Of a DNA stretch of 64,000 bases, positions 51,632 through 61,379 are shown in pieces. The number at the start of each line of letters is the position of its first letter. Position 1 is the stretch's first letter. This DNA is from Thermomicrobiales bacterium. GTDB taxonomy: Bacteria > Chloroflexota > Chloroflexia > Thermomicrobiales > UBA6265. Under the pieces are notes generated by a model, which was given only the letters and a program-made list of their open reading frames with translations, made no database searches and was not told the origin of the DNA. The translations under genes and the position numbers were made by a program. The stretch covers positions 76,779 through 140,778 of the forward strand of contig JAHBVL010000006.1 of NCBI GenBank assembly GCA_019637585.1. The letters are read 5' to 3'.

Positions 51632-52507
51632 TTAACCGTTCTGCAGCTGCTCGGGGGACAGTACGCTGGCTAGCTCGTGCAGCACCCGCCGCTGTGTCGT
51701 CGGATCGACGCTCATGACGATCCCGCCGATGTTGACCGGGTTGGGTTTGTTGTAGCGGTGCAGATTGCCCGCCAGATCGGTTGTGACGCCGCCGGCTTCG
51801 AAGACGACCAGATCGGGGGCGGCGAAGTCCCATTCCCACGCGTACCGGCTCGATCCATCGACATGCACGCCGACGAAGGCGTCGCACAGCGTCTGCGGCG
51901 GGACGAAGCGCCGCGCCGAAACACCGACATTGGAGACGATCGTCTCCGCGCCGCCGAGGGCGACCGAAACGCGATTCAGAGCCGGCACATTTGCCGGCGC
52001 GCCAAGCCAGGAGGAGGTCAGAACCCTGGGCGGCGCACTCTCGGCAACCGATTCGAATCGGAGTGGACCGGAGCGCCCCTGGCGCTCGACCTCCGCTCCC
52101 TCTCCGGCAATCGCCCGAAGCAGCACGTCACCGGTCGGCTGGTAAATGACCGACACCACGGGCCGATCACCAACCACCAGGGCAATCAGCACTTCAAATT
52201 CCCCCGTCCGGTTGACGAACTGGTTGGTCCCGTCGATCGGATCGACGATCCAGACCCGCTCTGACGCCAACCGAACCTCGTCGTCGACCCCTTCCTCGGT
52301 CAGAAATGGGTCGCCGGGAAATGCGTCACCGATGACCTCGCGGATGATCCGGTCAGAAGCGAGATCGGCATCGGTGACCTCTGAACCATCGTTCTTCTCG
52401 TAGACGGCGGCGGAGCGCTCATTGTAGAAGTCGAGAATTGCCGCCCCTGCCTGTCGCGCCGCCTGCGTGGCGACGTCCAGCTCTTTTCCGTACTCCCTGG
52501 TGCTCAC
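51632..52507 (-). CDS. Inositol-monophosphatase-family phosphatase
   Basis: Mg-dependent phosphatase of 291 residues acting on inositol phosphates, 3'-phosphoadenosine phosphates or histidinol phosphate. Motifs are EEGVDD (about 71-76), WIVDPIDGTNQFVN (about 86-99) carrying the metal ligands, and WEWDFAAPDLVVFEAGG in the C-terminal half. The late SRYAWEWD arrangement fits a general family member; the substrate cannot be decided. I used the GTG ending at 52507 because AAGGAG lies 7 bases upstream. It is divergent from the helicase gene. Confidence 0.9.
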   Translation of the reverse strand: MSTREYGKELDVATQAARQAGAAILDFYNERSAAVYEKNDGSEVTDADLASDRIIREVIGDAFPGDPFLTEEGVDDEVRLASERVWIVDPIDGTNQFVNRTGEFEVLIALVVGDRPVVSVIYQPTGDVLLRAIAGEGAEVERQGRSGPLRFESVAESAPPRVLTSSWLGAPANVPALNRVSVALGGAETIVSNVGVSARRFVPPQTLCDAFVGVHVDGSSRYAWEWDFAAPDLVVFEAGGVTTDLAGNLHRYNKPNPVNIGGIVMSVDPTTQRRVLHELASVLSPEQLQNG

Positions 52508-52605
52508 TCGCGCTCCTTCACCGACTGGGTCGATCATCGCAACAGCGCGACTATACCCGCCTGAAACCCGAAATGCGCTCGATCCCGGCGGTACAATCGG
52601 CTGCA

Positions 52606-55600
52606 ATGAGCACCCACGCCGCCGAACCACCTGTTCACCCAGACCGAACGACCATCGACTACCTCAGCGTCGAACTGACCGCGGGGCAACGCGAGGTCGT
52701 CTATTCCGACAGGCAGGGTCATCTGCTCGTCGTGGCCCCTCCCGGCAGCGGAAAAACGCTGACGATCACCAGACGGATCGCCCATCTGCTCGGTGAAGAG
52801 CGCCGTGTCGATCCCGAAGCGGTGATGGCGTTGACCTTCACCGAACGGGCCGCCAATGAGCTGGTCACGCGGCTGGCGTCGATGGTGCGACCCGGCGTCT
52901 ATGCCGGAACCTTCCACTCCGCCTGTCTTCGTATCCTGCGCGAGCATGCCACGACCGCCATCGGCTCCGGCGTGCCGACCGTGTTGTCCGATGCCGATCG
53001 CTTCCGGATGATGCGATTTGCCGCCGGCCAGGCGGGGTTTCGGTTCGACGACTATGGGGTCAAGGATCTGCTCAATGCGCTGAGCAAGATGAAGTGCGGC
53101 AATCTGCCGATCGACGATGCAGTCGCGGAATACCGGTTCAAACCCGACGTCGCGGAGACGATCTTCGGTGTCTACCAGCAGGAGATGCGCAACGAGAACG
53201 CCTGTGATTTCGATGATCTCATCATCGACACCGCCGATCTCCTCTGGAACGATCCCGAAGCGGCGCAGCGCGTTCACAACCGGTTCCGGTTCATCTTCGT
53301 CGACGAGTACCAGGATGTTTCGGCCGAGCAGTACCGGCTGATACGAGCGCTTCTGCCACCTGAGGCCGAAGAGAGACAGCTCCTCGTGGTGGCCGACGCC
53401 AATCAGGCGATTTTCGGGTTTCGGGGCGCGCTGCCCGACAAGATGCTGGGGCAGCTCTACGCGGATTACCAACCGGCCCGCTTCGAACTGAACGAAAACC
53501 ACCGGTCGATCGGGCGCGTCGTCACCATCGCTCAACAGCTAATGCTTGTCTCCGGCGCGGAAGAAGTGAGCGTCAGCGTCCGTCCCGAAGGGTCGCCCGT
53601 CGACTGGATCGAGCGGCCGGACGATATCGACGAGGCTCGTCTGGTCGCTCAGCTTGTCGAGCGCTACATCCAGCAGGGCCGCAAACCGACCGAGATCGCC
53701 ATTCTCTACCGCCGGCACAGGCGAGCGCATCTGGTGGAGCAGGCATTGGCCGATCGTTCCATTCCGGTGCGGCGCATCGAGCGGGAGCGCTTTTTCGACG
53801 ACCGGGACGTCCAGGAGACGATCCGGTACTTCGAGCTGGTGGCGTCAACCCGCGACAGGAGTTTCGCTTCGGCGATCAACTGGCCGCGGTTTCTGGTCGA
53901 CGAGCTGACGATGCTCGACTTGCGCCGGATCGCCGCTCGCCATGACATGACCCTTGGACAGCTGGCCGAGTCACCAGAACTGCTTCGGGCCGAAGCATCG
54001 CCATTGACCTCCACCATCATCACCCGATTCATGAACGAGGTGGTCATACCAGCCAGAGCGTCGGTAGATGATGGCGCCGTGGCGGCAGTCGACCGGATGC
54101 TGGCGCTGATGCGCAGCCGTCGCGATCCCATTCCCGCCACTCAGCGAGCCAACCTGCGATCGACACTCGACGAGCTAGGGCGTCAGCTGAGCGGGAGTGC
54201 GGAAGCGCTCGACCTGGCTCTGGCTGCCGGCAAACGGATCGTCGTGGAGTCGGAGGAGCATCTCGATGCTCGGCTCGCTGCCGGGCTGGTGTCCAGGGTG
54301 CTCGGCGACTACTTCCCCGACGAGCGGTCAGGAGAAGCATTCGTCCTCGCCTGTGGAGAGACCGACCGGGAGGCCGATCTTCGGCTGAGCTGGATTCCCG
54401 GGGCCCAGTGGACCATCGCGGCCCAGGCATGGCGGCTCCTGCAGATGGTCCTCATGCGCCGGGAACGATTGCACCAGGGAGACTTCACCCTGTTCGACCT
54501 GGAAACGACCAGCAATGTGCCACTCACTGCCGAGATCATGGAGATCGCGGCGGTCCGGGTGAGGAATGGAGCTGTGCAGGACGAGTCGTTCACGGCCAGG
54601 GTGCGACCCTCCTCGCCGGAAGCGATCACGCAGGGAGCGCAGAACGTCCACGGCATCAGCTGGGAGATGGTCGCGGATTGTCCAACCATCGATCAGGTGC
54701 TGCCGTCCTTTCTCGAGTTCGCCGGCGAGGGTATCGTCGCCGGGCACAACATCACGTCGTTCGACCATCGCATCGTGGCCAGGGAGTGCCAGACCCTCGG
54801 GCTGGATCAACCGGTTCCGTTTCTCCTGGACACGCTGCTCCTCTCGCGCCGGCTTCATCCGCGTCAGAGTCACCGGCTGGACGATCTCCTCACCGCCGAA
54901 GAACGCGCATCGCGAGGAAATCACGAAGCGCTGCAGGACGCTCGCCTGAATGCCAATGTGCTGTTGCGCCTGCTTCGCGATCTGAATCGCGATCGGGCCA
55001 TCGGCGTGCTCAGCGAGGCGCTGCCGGTCGTCGCGGCCAGCATCATGGCCCGCCAGGCGGAAGAAACGCCGGACAATCAGCTGCTGGTGCGGGTTGGAGC
55101 GCGGGCGTATCACCTTCGACCGGATTGGTATCTCGCAGATGGTCTCGACATTCCGGCAGCGTGGCTCGATCAAGCGGGTACCTGGCTCGATTCCGTCTTC
55201 TCTCCCGAGCCAGACGACGAAAAATGGGTGAACCTGGAGAACAACTGGACCGCATTCGTCGACGGGTTCGCCCGTATCCGGGGAGAGATCACCCTTCCTG
55301 AGCTTCTCGAGCGGGTCTCGCTGGCCACTGCCAGCGATCTCGACCGGGAGGAACGAGAGCGGGTGACGATGATGACGGTCTACAGCGCCAAGGGGCATGA
55401 ATGGCCGGTGGTGTTCATGATCGGCGCCGAACATGGCGAATACCCCTATTCGCATCCGCTCGACGCAGATGAGGAACTGAAGGAAGCGAGGCGGGCGTTC
55501 TATGTCGGACTCACCCGCGCCCAGGAACGGCTGATCATCTCCAGCGCCTGGCGAGTGAACGGCGATCCGCGCGAACCTTCGCCATTTGTGAACGATATCC

Positions 55601-55656
55601 GCCATCTGGTCGTCCACCGGCCGCCAAAAGAAAAGGAAAAGGAGTCCGATCGATGA
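52606..55656 (+). CDS. UvrD-type DNA helicase with embedded DnaQ-like 3'-5' exonuclease
   Basis: Protein of 1016 residues. Superfamily 1A helicase motifs: I APPGSGKT (44-51), Ia LTFTERAANEL, II VDEYQDVS (232-239), III ADANQAIFGFRGA (263-275), V TVYSAKGHEWPVVFM (924-938) and VI ARRAFYVGLTRAQERL (961-976). Between motifs IV and V, residues about 626-790 form a complete DEDDh exonuclease: D631/E633 in FDLETT, D720 in HNITSFDHR, H773 and D778 in NHEALQDAR. The exonuclease thus occupies the 2B-subdomain position. The ATG at 52606 has only a weak ribosome site. The stop overlaps a NUDIX gene (ATGA). Likely role: DNA repair or processing of 3' ends. Confidence 0.92.
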   Translation: MSTHAAEPPVHPDRTTIDYLSVELTAGQREVVYSDRQGHLLVVAPPGSGKTLTITRRIAHLLGEERRVDPEAVMALTFTERAANELVTRLASMVRPGVYAGTFHSACLRILREHATTAIGSGVPTVLSDADRFRMMRFAAGQAGFRFDDYGVKDLLNALSKMKCGNLPIDDAVAEYRFKPDVAETIFGVYQQEMRNENACDFDDLIIDTADLLWNDPEAAQRVHNRFRFIFVDEYQDVSAEQYRLIRALLPPEAEERQLLVVADANQAIFGFRGALPDKMLGQLYADYQPARFELNENHRSIGRVVTIAQQLMLVSGAEEVSVSVRPEGSPVDWIERPDDIDEARLVAQLVERYIQQGRKPTEIAILYRRHRRAHLVEQALADRSIPVRRIERERFFDDRDVQETIRYFELVASTRDRSFASAINWPRFLVDELTMLDLRRIAARHDMTLGQLAESPELLRAEASPLTSTIITRFMNEVVIPARASVDDGAVAAVDRMLALMRSRRDPIPATQRANLRSTLDELGRQLSGSAEALDLALAAGKRIVVESEEHLDARLAAGLVSRVLGDYFPDERSGEAFVLACGETDREADLRLSWIPGAQWTIAAQAWRLLQMVLMRRERLHQGDFTLFDLETTSNVPLTAEIMEIAAVRVRNGAVQDESFTARVRPSSPEAITQGAQNVHGISWEMVADCPTIDQVLPSFLEFAGEGIVAGHNITSFDHRIVARECQTLGLDQPVPFLLDTLLLSRRLHPRQSHRLDDLLTAEERASRGNHEALQDARLNANVLLRLLRDLNRDRAIGVLSEALPVVAASIMARQAEETPDNQLLVRVGARAYHLRPDWYLADGLDIPAAWLDQAGTWLDSVFSPEPDDEKWVNLENNWTAFVDGFARIRGEITLPELLERVSLATASDLDREERERVTMMTVYSAKGHEWPVVFMIGAEHGEYPYSHPLDADEELKEARRAFYVGLTRAQERLIISSAWRVNGDPREPSPFVNDIRHLVVHRPPKEKEKESDR

Positions 55657-56147
55657 CCGAGAAAACGGTCGAGCTGCCACGCAACACCACCGCCGTCGGC
55701 GCGGTCGTGATGGGTCATGAGGGAATACTCCTGGTTCGAATGACGTATGGGCCGACCAAGGGGCGATACATGCTGCCCGGCGGCATTGTCGATCCGGGGG
55801 AAACGCTCGATGTGGCCGTGGTCCGCGAGGTGCTGGAGGAAACCGGCGTCGAAGCACGACCGGTCGGAATCTGCGGACTCCGGACTCGCTACGACGGCGA
55901 CCGCAACGACAACTACGTGATCTGGCTCCTCGAGCATGTCAACGGTTCGGCCGAATCAGACGGCCACGAAAACGACGATGCCCGCTTTTTCACGCGCGAC
56001 GAGCTGGACCGGGATGATGTGACCGATCTCTCCGCCTATTTCGGCCGCCTGGCGCTCGACGGCGAGCTGAAGATCATGACGCTGGCCGAGGACTTCGACG
56101 CCGCCGGAAGGGGTCGCGATCCCGAGTCGTGGCGTCTGTTCAGATAG
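55653..56147 (+). CDS. NUDIX hydrolase
   Basis: Nucleoside-diphosphate-linked-moiety hydrolase of 164 residues. The Nudix box GX5EX7REUXEEXGU is intact at 44-66 (GIVDPGE, then REVLEETGV), following MLPGG. WRLFR ends the protein. The start lies inside the helicase stop (ATGA), implying co-translation. A nucleotide-pool cleaning role alongside the helicase is an inference; substrates of NUDIX enzymes are not readable from the box. It converges with the GT39 gene after 4 bases. Confidence 0.92.
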   Translation: MTEKTVELPRNTTAVGAVVMGHEGILLVRMTYGPTKGRYMLPGGIVDPGETLDVAVVREVLEETGVEARPVGICGLRTRYDGDRNDNYVIWLLEHVNGSAESDGHENDDARFFTRDELDRDDVTDLSAYFGRLALDGELKIMTLAEDFDAAGRGRDPESWRLFR

Positions 56148-56151
56148 CCGG

Positions 56152-58338
56152 TCAATCCGACGGTACGACCAGATAGGAGGTAAAGAGCTCGGCGCCATTT
56201 GGCAGTGTGTGCACCGTCGTCGTGCCGTCGGGGAACCAGCCCCGCACGACATCCAATTCACCGATTCGCGCCGGGATGAACACGAAGAGCGTCGGGCCGG
56301 TCAGCTCGGGTGGGGTCTGGCTGGAATCCCACATGGGATCGACATCGACCCCCACGGCGTTCGGCGCAATGAAGGGAATATTCTGGAATCCGTAATACCA
56401 GAGCACGGGAGCACCGGAAAGATAGACCGTCGTTCCTGGTCCCAGTGGAGCCGCTTCCCGGGCGATCTGATTGGCCATTTGGCTATTGCCGTCAGAGTAG
56501 AGGTTGACCTGATTGGGGTCATGGAAATAGAAGTGGAAGTTCCAGAAGACCGCGAAGAGCGCCACCGCGGTCGCCATCATCACGGCCAGTATGCGCGGCG
56601 CTTTCAGAAGCTTCACGGCGATCGACGCGAGGCCCCATAGCCCGATCGCCGCCAGTGCCGCGAGAAAAGGCGTGGCGGCGGTGTAGCGATTGGTCATGGG
56701 CGGACCATCGGTAAAGCCAAGACCCACGGTTGCGACCCAAAATCCCAGGGCAAAGGGGAAATAGCTGCGTCGCAAGAACCAGACCGTGGCCAGCGCACAA
56801 CCAAACGCGACAAAGACCACCAGGGGCCAGCCAACCAGCGGGCTTTCCGGCCGGTAATGTCCGTGGGCGGGAAACGAAAAAGGCATCAGGAACGCGTGCC
56901 AGACTTGCCGCACCATGATGGTGAACGCCGAGTCCCCAGTAATCCCTTGTTCTCGCTCCAGCCAGCCCGAGGCAAACACAGAGACTTCATCCGTTCGCGA
57001 CCAGAACTCCACGGGATTGGCGATGAAGTAGGCCATGAGTGGGAGATGACCGACGATGATGGCGGCGGCGATCCAAAACCCGTTCGTCAGCGTCTTTCCC
57101 CAGACGCGCAACGAGATCTCCCGCCCCTGCCAGGTGCGAAGAATCAGGGCGTAGGCGAGATAGCAGAGCGCCATCGGAATGAGCAACCGGTTGGCCGGGT
57201 GGAAGAACTGGGAAGCGGCGATCGTGAATCCCGCGGCCAGGGCATTGGCCCGGCTGCCGCCGATCAATCCTTTGTCCAGAAAGTAGAGGGCCAGCGGCAG
57301 AAAGAACATCGGCGCCGAGGCATTCTGCGCATCGCGCGACCAGTAGACGTGCATATGCATCGAACCGCAGACGAGCGCCGCCAGCAATGCCGGGTAGCGC
57401 CCGAAGTGCTCCCTGACCAGCAGCCAGACCGCCAGCACCGAACCGACGCCAAAGAGCGCACTGAGCATTCGGGCGCTGCCGACGGTGCCGCCGAACAGAT
57501 CGATGAACCATCCCTGAATGATGAAGAGGAGAGATGGATACCCCCAGGGACCGGAGAAAAACGGATTGCGCAACCGGCCCTCGAGCGTCGCCCGCGCCGT
57601 GGTGCCAAACGTTCCTTCGTCTCCCGACATCGACCAGGCGTAGTTCGAGAGGTCGTAGAACCGCGGAACCGCGGCAAAGAGCAGAATCGCCAGCGCCAGC
57701 AATGCTTCCGGGCCATATCGTCTGGCGCTGGCGCGGAGGTCGACGGCTGGCATCCTGTCGGGAAGCACCCCAGATGCCACCACCAGACCAACGACGGAAA
57801 GGAGCCAGAGGAGAACTACATCGAGACTGGAATTGGTTGACGATCGCCCTGGAACGGTGTCGATGATGAAGATGGAGGCCAGGACCACCGGCGCGAGGAG
57901 GAGCCACCGCCAGCGCTCGACCACCGGATGCGTCCAGTCCGACCGGGTCAGCGGTCGTTCCGGCAGCGGAATAGCCGAGCATTGCCATTCGACCACAACC
58001 AGCAGCGCCAGCCCGGCAAACCAGATGACAAATGACGAGTTGGCCGGAAATCCGGTGTTCAGACCCTGTTGCCCAAGAAGAAGGAGGATGAATCCGGCGA
58101 GAAAGAGCGCTACCTGCACCGGACGATGTGCTCGGACCGCAGGTCTGGAACGATCGCGCGCCGAGACGACCGCCGGTATCGGCCACCTGCCAACCGGCGC
58201 CTGCGCGACCGCTGCCTCGGGCTCGCTGCTGTCCAACCCGAGGCTGGTTCGCCATCGTTCAACGGCGAGCGCGCCGACCACCGCCAGCGTAAGCAGAACG
58301 ACACCGAGACTCATGACCATTCGTTTGCCAGACCTCAT
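56152..58338 (-). CDS. Membrane glycosyltransferase, GT39/ArnT-like
   Basis: Polytopic protein of about 728 residues with a dozen or more hydrophobic helices and a soluble C-terminal end. The catalytic-type Asp-Glu of the first external loop is seen in MSGDEGTFGTTA. WGYPSLLFIIQGWFIDLF and SRDAQNASAPMFFLPLALYF match lipid-phosphate-sugar-dependent transferases. It probably moves a sugar from a polyprenyl donor to protein or lipid outside the membrane. The exact start is uncertain: Met ending at 58320 or 58338, or further upstream. It is divergent from a GT2 enzyme that could make its donor. Confidence 0.85.
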   Translation of the reverse strand: MRSGKRMVMSLGVVLLTLAVVGALAVERWRTSLGLDSSEPEAAVAQAPVGRWPIPAVVSARDRSRPAVRAHRPVQVALFLAGFILLLLGQQGLNTGFPANSSFVIWFAGLALLVVVEWQCSAIPLPERPLTRSDWTHPVVERWRWLLLAPVVLASIFIIDTVPGRSSTNSSLDVVLLWLLSVVGLVVASGVLPDRMPAVDLRASARRYGPEALLALAILLFAAVPRFYDLSNYAWSMSGDEGTFGTTARATLEGRLRNPFFSGPWGYPSLLFIIQGWFIDLFGGTVGSARMLSALFGVGSVLAVWLLVREHFGRYPALLAALVCGSMHMHVYWSRDAQNASAPMFFLPLALYFLDKGLIGGSRANALAAGFTIAASQFFHPANRLLIPMALCYLAYALILRTWQGREISLRVWGKTLTNGFWIAAAIIVGHLPLMAYFIANPVEFWSRTDEVSVFASGWLEREQGITGDSAFTIMVRQVWHAFLMPFSFPAHGHYRPESPLVGWPLVVFVAFGCALATVWFLRRSYFPFALGFWVATVGLGFTDGPPMTNRYTAATPFLAALAAIGLWGLASIAVKLLKAPRILAVMMATAVALFAVFWNFHFYFHDPNQVNLYSDGNSQMANQIAREAAPLGPGTTVYLSGAPVLWYYGFQNIPFIAPNAVGVDVDPMWDSSQTPPELTGPTLFVFIPARIGELDVVRGWFPDGTTTVHTLPNGAELFTSYLVVPSD

Positions 58339-58462
58339 CGACGACAGGTGAGCAATCGGTTCAGAACCGCTATAGTCTGCGTCAATCTGCATGCGGCGCA
58401 AGGGCTGGCCATTTCGGTCGCCCGCGACGATCGTTGTTCGCTACCAAGTCTGTGAGTCCGGC

Positions 58463-59167
58463 GTGCCCGAGTCCCACTCCGACGGTCCTGTTCTGGCGGT
58501 TCTCATCCCGGTATTCAACGAAGAGGCAACTCTCAGGACCCTGATCGAACGAGTCGTGGCGGTACCCGTCAGCAAACAGATTATCGCTATCGACGATGGT
58601 TCGTCAGATGGCAGCCCGGCCATTCTCGCCGAGCTGGCCCGGGAGGGTGTCATCGAAACGATCATCCACCCTGAGAACCGGGGTAAGGGGGCCGCGATCC
58701 GGTCGGGATTGGGTTTGGTCCGAGGCGAGATCGTGATCGTCCAGGACGCCGATCTCGAATACGATCCGGGGCAGTTTCCCTCGCTGATCGAACCGATCGT
58801 CGGAGGAGATGCGACCGTCGTCTTCGGTTCGCGCTTTCGCGGCACCACGCATCAGATGAGCCGCTGGCACTGGTTTGGCAATCACTTTGTGACCAGCGCG
58901 TTCAACCTTCTCTACGGCACGCGTCTGACCGACATGGAAACTTGCTACAAGGCAGTCCGGCGCGAAGCGATGCTGGGGATTTCGCTCGAATCAGACCGGT
59001 GGGGCATCGATCCGGAGATCACGGCGAAGCTGGTCAGAGCCGGTCACACCATCGTCGAGGTGCCGGTCGACTACTCGGGCCGGGACTTCGGAGACGGAAA
59101 GAAACTCCGCTGGAAAGATGGATTTGCCGTGCTGGGCGCCATCATCCGGTACAGATTCGGGGACTAA
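58463..59167 (+). CDS. Family 2 glycosyltransferase, dolichol/polyprenyl-phosphate sugar synthase type
   Basis: GT-A enzyme of 234 residues. LIPVFNEEATLRTLIERV opens the fold, IDDGSSDGSPAIL binds UDP/GDP, QDADLEYDP carries the metal-binding DxD, and GSRFRGTTHQ plus DMETCYKAVRREAM are typical of DPM1-like synthases that load sugars onto polyprenyl phosphate. No transmembrane helix. The GTG at 58463 is my best start; an ATG at 58391 would add 24 residues. It probably supplies the GT39-like enzyme transcribed divergently next to it. Confidence 0.9.
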   Translation: MPESHSDGPVLAVLIPVFNEEATLRTLIERVVAVPVSKQIIAIDDGSSDGSPAILAELAREGVIETIIHPENRGKGAAIRSGLGLVRGEIVIVQDADLEYDPGQFPSLIEPIVGGDATVVFGSRFRGTTHQMSRWHWFGNHFVTSAFNLLYGTRLTDMETCYKAVRREAMLGISLESDRWGIDPEITAKLVRAGHTIVEVPVDYSGRDFGDGKKLRWKDGFAVLGAIIRYRFGD

Positions 59168-59182
59168 GCCGGACCGGCAGGC

Positions 59183-59977
59183 TCATCCGATGCCATCTCC
59201 CTCGCGCGAATCCGACCGCATTTCCCGCACGAACTCGAGAAACGCATCGGGGCCCTGCAGGTAGAACGCTTTGAGCTGGTTTTCGGCGTGATCGTTGGCC
59301 AACGCGCGGTCTTTGCCGTCTCGCCCGAAGAGGGCGATCCAGAACTCCGCCTCGGCACTGTGCGCCACTACCTCTTCCTCCAGATAGACGCCGTTGGGCA
59401 GTACCGTGCAGGCGTCGGCGTAGTAGCAGGAGGTCCTGGTGATCGCTCGCTCGATGTGGGTCGCTTCGTGGACGAGGATCGCCGCCAGGACATCGGGGTA
59501 GAGAAAGGTGACGTACGACGTATCGATGCGGATCTCGCTCTCCGCCCACCCGTTTCCCGGCGTCCAGCGCGATGTGGCGTAGGCGGAGTTGTACGGGAGG
59601 TCTTCGACGCCGATACAGACCCCTTCATCCTGCAGCATCTGAAAGAGGGCGGCGCCGTTCTCCGTAGACCGCATCAGCGCCACGCCATCGGCGAAGGCTC
59701 GCCGCTGCGATTCCGGCAATGGCTCGCAAAAGATGATCTCTCCTGGCCAGGGGTTTGGTGCGAGGTTGGGAGTTTCTCCGACCTTGGAAAGCGCTACGTC
59801 CCACGCCGATTCGACCAGCGCTAGCGCGTCGCCCGATCGTCCCGGTGGCGTCACGCCCTGACTGAGCACCGAGCCTGCGGCCACCGCAGCGACGAGAAAC
59901 AGAATGAGGATGAACCGGCCAAGCCGGTTCCGTCGAGCCGGTTTGGGTATCGGAGGTTGAGCAAGCGGAGAGATCAA
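59183..59977 (-). CDS. Membrane-anchored HExxH putative metallopeptidase
   Basis: Protein of 264 residues with one N-terminal transmembrane anchor (about 20-41, [14 protein letters not shown]) and an external domain. HEATH at 170-174 ([15 protein letters not shown]) is a zinc-metallopeptidase HExxH motif, and a downstream Glu cluster ([15 protein letters not shown], about 199-213) could give the third ligand. Cys at about 84, 121, 184 and 190 may form disulfides outside the cell. Annotated families do not come to mind. It converges with the GT2 gene. Confidence 0.7.
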   Translation of the reverse strand: MISPLAQPPIPKPARRNRLGRFILILFLVAAVAAGSVLSQGVTPPGRSGDALALVESAWDVALSKVGETPNLAPNPWPGEIIFCEPLPESQRRAFADGVALMRSTENGAALFQMLQDEGVCIGVEDLPYNSAYATSRWTPGNGWAESEIRIDTSYVTFLYPDVLAAILVHEATHIERAITRTSCYYADACTVLPNGVYLEEEVVAHSAEAEFWIALFGRDGKDRALANDHAENQLKAFYLQGPDAFLEFVREMRSDSREGDGIG

Positions 59978-60121
59978 GGAGGCTCCAGACTGGGCGGGGT
60001 GGCGGGCAGGACATCACATCCCGCCGGTGTCAAATGCTACTGCACGCGTGACCCGATCCCCACGTCTGCCGGTCAGACGATACTCTTCCCGCAGCACGAC
60101 TGGCAGAGAGGAGAGGACACC

Positions 60122-61279
60122 ATGACCCGGCCATTGCGAGCGGCAGTTGTTGGAACGGGATTCATCGGACCGGTGCACGTGGAAGCACTGCGCAGAAACG
60201 GCATCGACGTTGTCGGCATCGTCGGCGCAAGCGGTGCAGGGGCCGCACAGCGAGCGGCTGATCTCAACGTGCCGCATGGTTTCGGGTCGATCGACGAGCT
60301 TCTGGCCGCAACCGATCCCGACTGTGTGCACGTCACCACGCCAAACCACCTGCACGCGCCGATGGTCAAGGAGATCCTGGCGGCGGGCAAGCATGTGGTT
60401 TGCGAGAAACCCCTGGCCATGACCGCCGCGGAAGGAGAGGAGCTGCTGGCGCTGGCCGAAGCATCCGGACTCGTCCATGCCGTCAATTTCAACCTGCGCT
60501 TCTACGCGCACTGTCACCAGGCCCGCGCTATGGTCCGGGAGGGCGAGATCGGCCGGCCCTATCTGGTGCACGGCCGCTACCTGCAGGACTGGCTCCTCAA
60601 GGAAACCGACTGGAACTGGCGTCTGGAGTCGAACCTGGGCGGCGACATGCGGGCGGTGGCCGATATCGGTTCCCACTGGCTCGATCTGGCGTCGTTCATC
60701 ACCGGGCAGCGGATCACCAGCGTCTGTGCGGATTTCGGCACCCTGCTGCCGGTCCGCAAGAAGCCCCTCAAACCGCTGGCGACCTTCGCCGGCAAAGAGC
60801 TCGATCCCGAGGACTATCAGGAAATGCCGATTTCGACCGAGGACTATGCCAGCATCCTGCTCCGCTTCTCGGATGGCGCTCAGGGCGTGCTGACCGTCTC
60901 GCAAGTCAGCGCCGGGCGAAAAAACCACCTGGGATTCGAGATCGATGGCTCGACCGCGTCTGTCGCCTGGAACTCGGAAACCCCGGAAGAGCTGTGGATC
61001 GGCCGAAGAGACAAACCCAGCGAAGTGCTGCTGCGTGACCCGGCGCTCCTCGCGCCGGACGCCCGCGCGATTACGAGCTACCCGGGCGGACATGCCGAAG
61101 GCTTCCCCGACACCTTCAAACAGCTCTACAAGAAGGTCTACGCGGCGATCGCGACCGGGGCGCCTCCGGCCGAACCCGACTATCCGACCTTTGCCGACGG
61201 CGTTTACGCGCTCCGACTCGGCGAATCGATCCTGGAGAGCGCCCGCTCGCGCGCCTGGGTGGACGTCCCGGCGGGATAG
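60122..61279 (+). CDS. Gfo/Idh/MocA-family oxidoreductase
   Basis: NAD(P)-dependent sugar dehydrogenase of 385 residues. The Rossmann motif [17 protein letters not shown] begins at residue 7, and [18 protein letters not shown] contains the catalytic Lys of the EKP motif. [10 protein letters not shown]-like NYPGGH segment ([16 protein letters not shown]) near the C-terminus is the family's conserved loop. GGAGAGGA lies before the ATG. A sugar-phosphate-isomerase-type gene follows after 100 bases; such pairs usually catabolize inositols or unusual sugars. Confidence 0.94.
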   Translation: MTRPLRAAVVGTGFIGPVHVEALRRNGIDVVGIVGASGAGAAQRAADLNVPHGFGSIDELLAATDPDCVHVTTPNHLHAPMVKEILAAGKHVVCEKPLAMTAAEGEELLALAEASGLVHAVNFNLRFYAHCHQARAMVREGEIGRPYLVHGRYLQDWLLKETDWNWRLESNLGGDMRAVADIGSHWLDLASFITGQRITSVCADFGTLLPVRKKPLKPLATFAGKELDPEDYQEMPISTEDYASILLRFSDGAQGVLTVSQVSAGRKNHLGFEIDGSTASVAWNSETPEELWIGRRDKPSEVLLRDPALLAPDARAITSYPGGHAEGFPDTFKQLYKKVYAAIATGAPPAEPDYPTFADGVYALRLGESILESARSRAWVDVPAG

Positions 61280-61379
61280 CGGCCATTCTGCCGGGATGGT
61301 CAACGACTAAACTTGCCGGTAGACATCACGACGGCGCGAACATCGTGCGATGCCCCGCTGGCGGGGAGGAGATTGGTCG

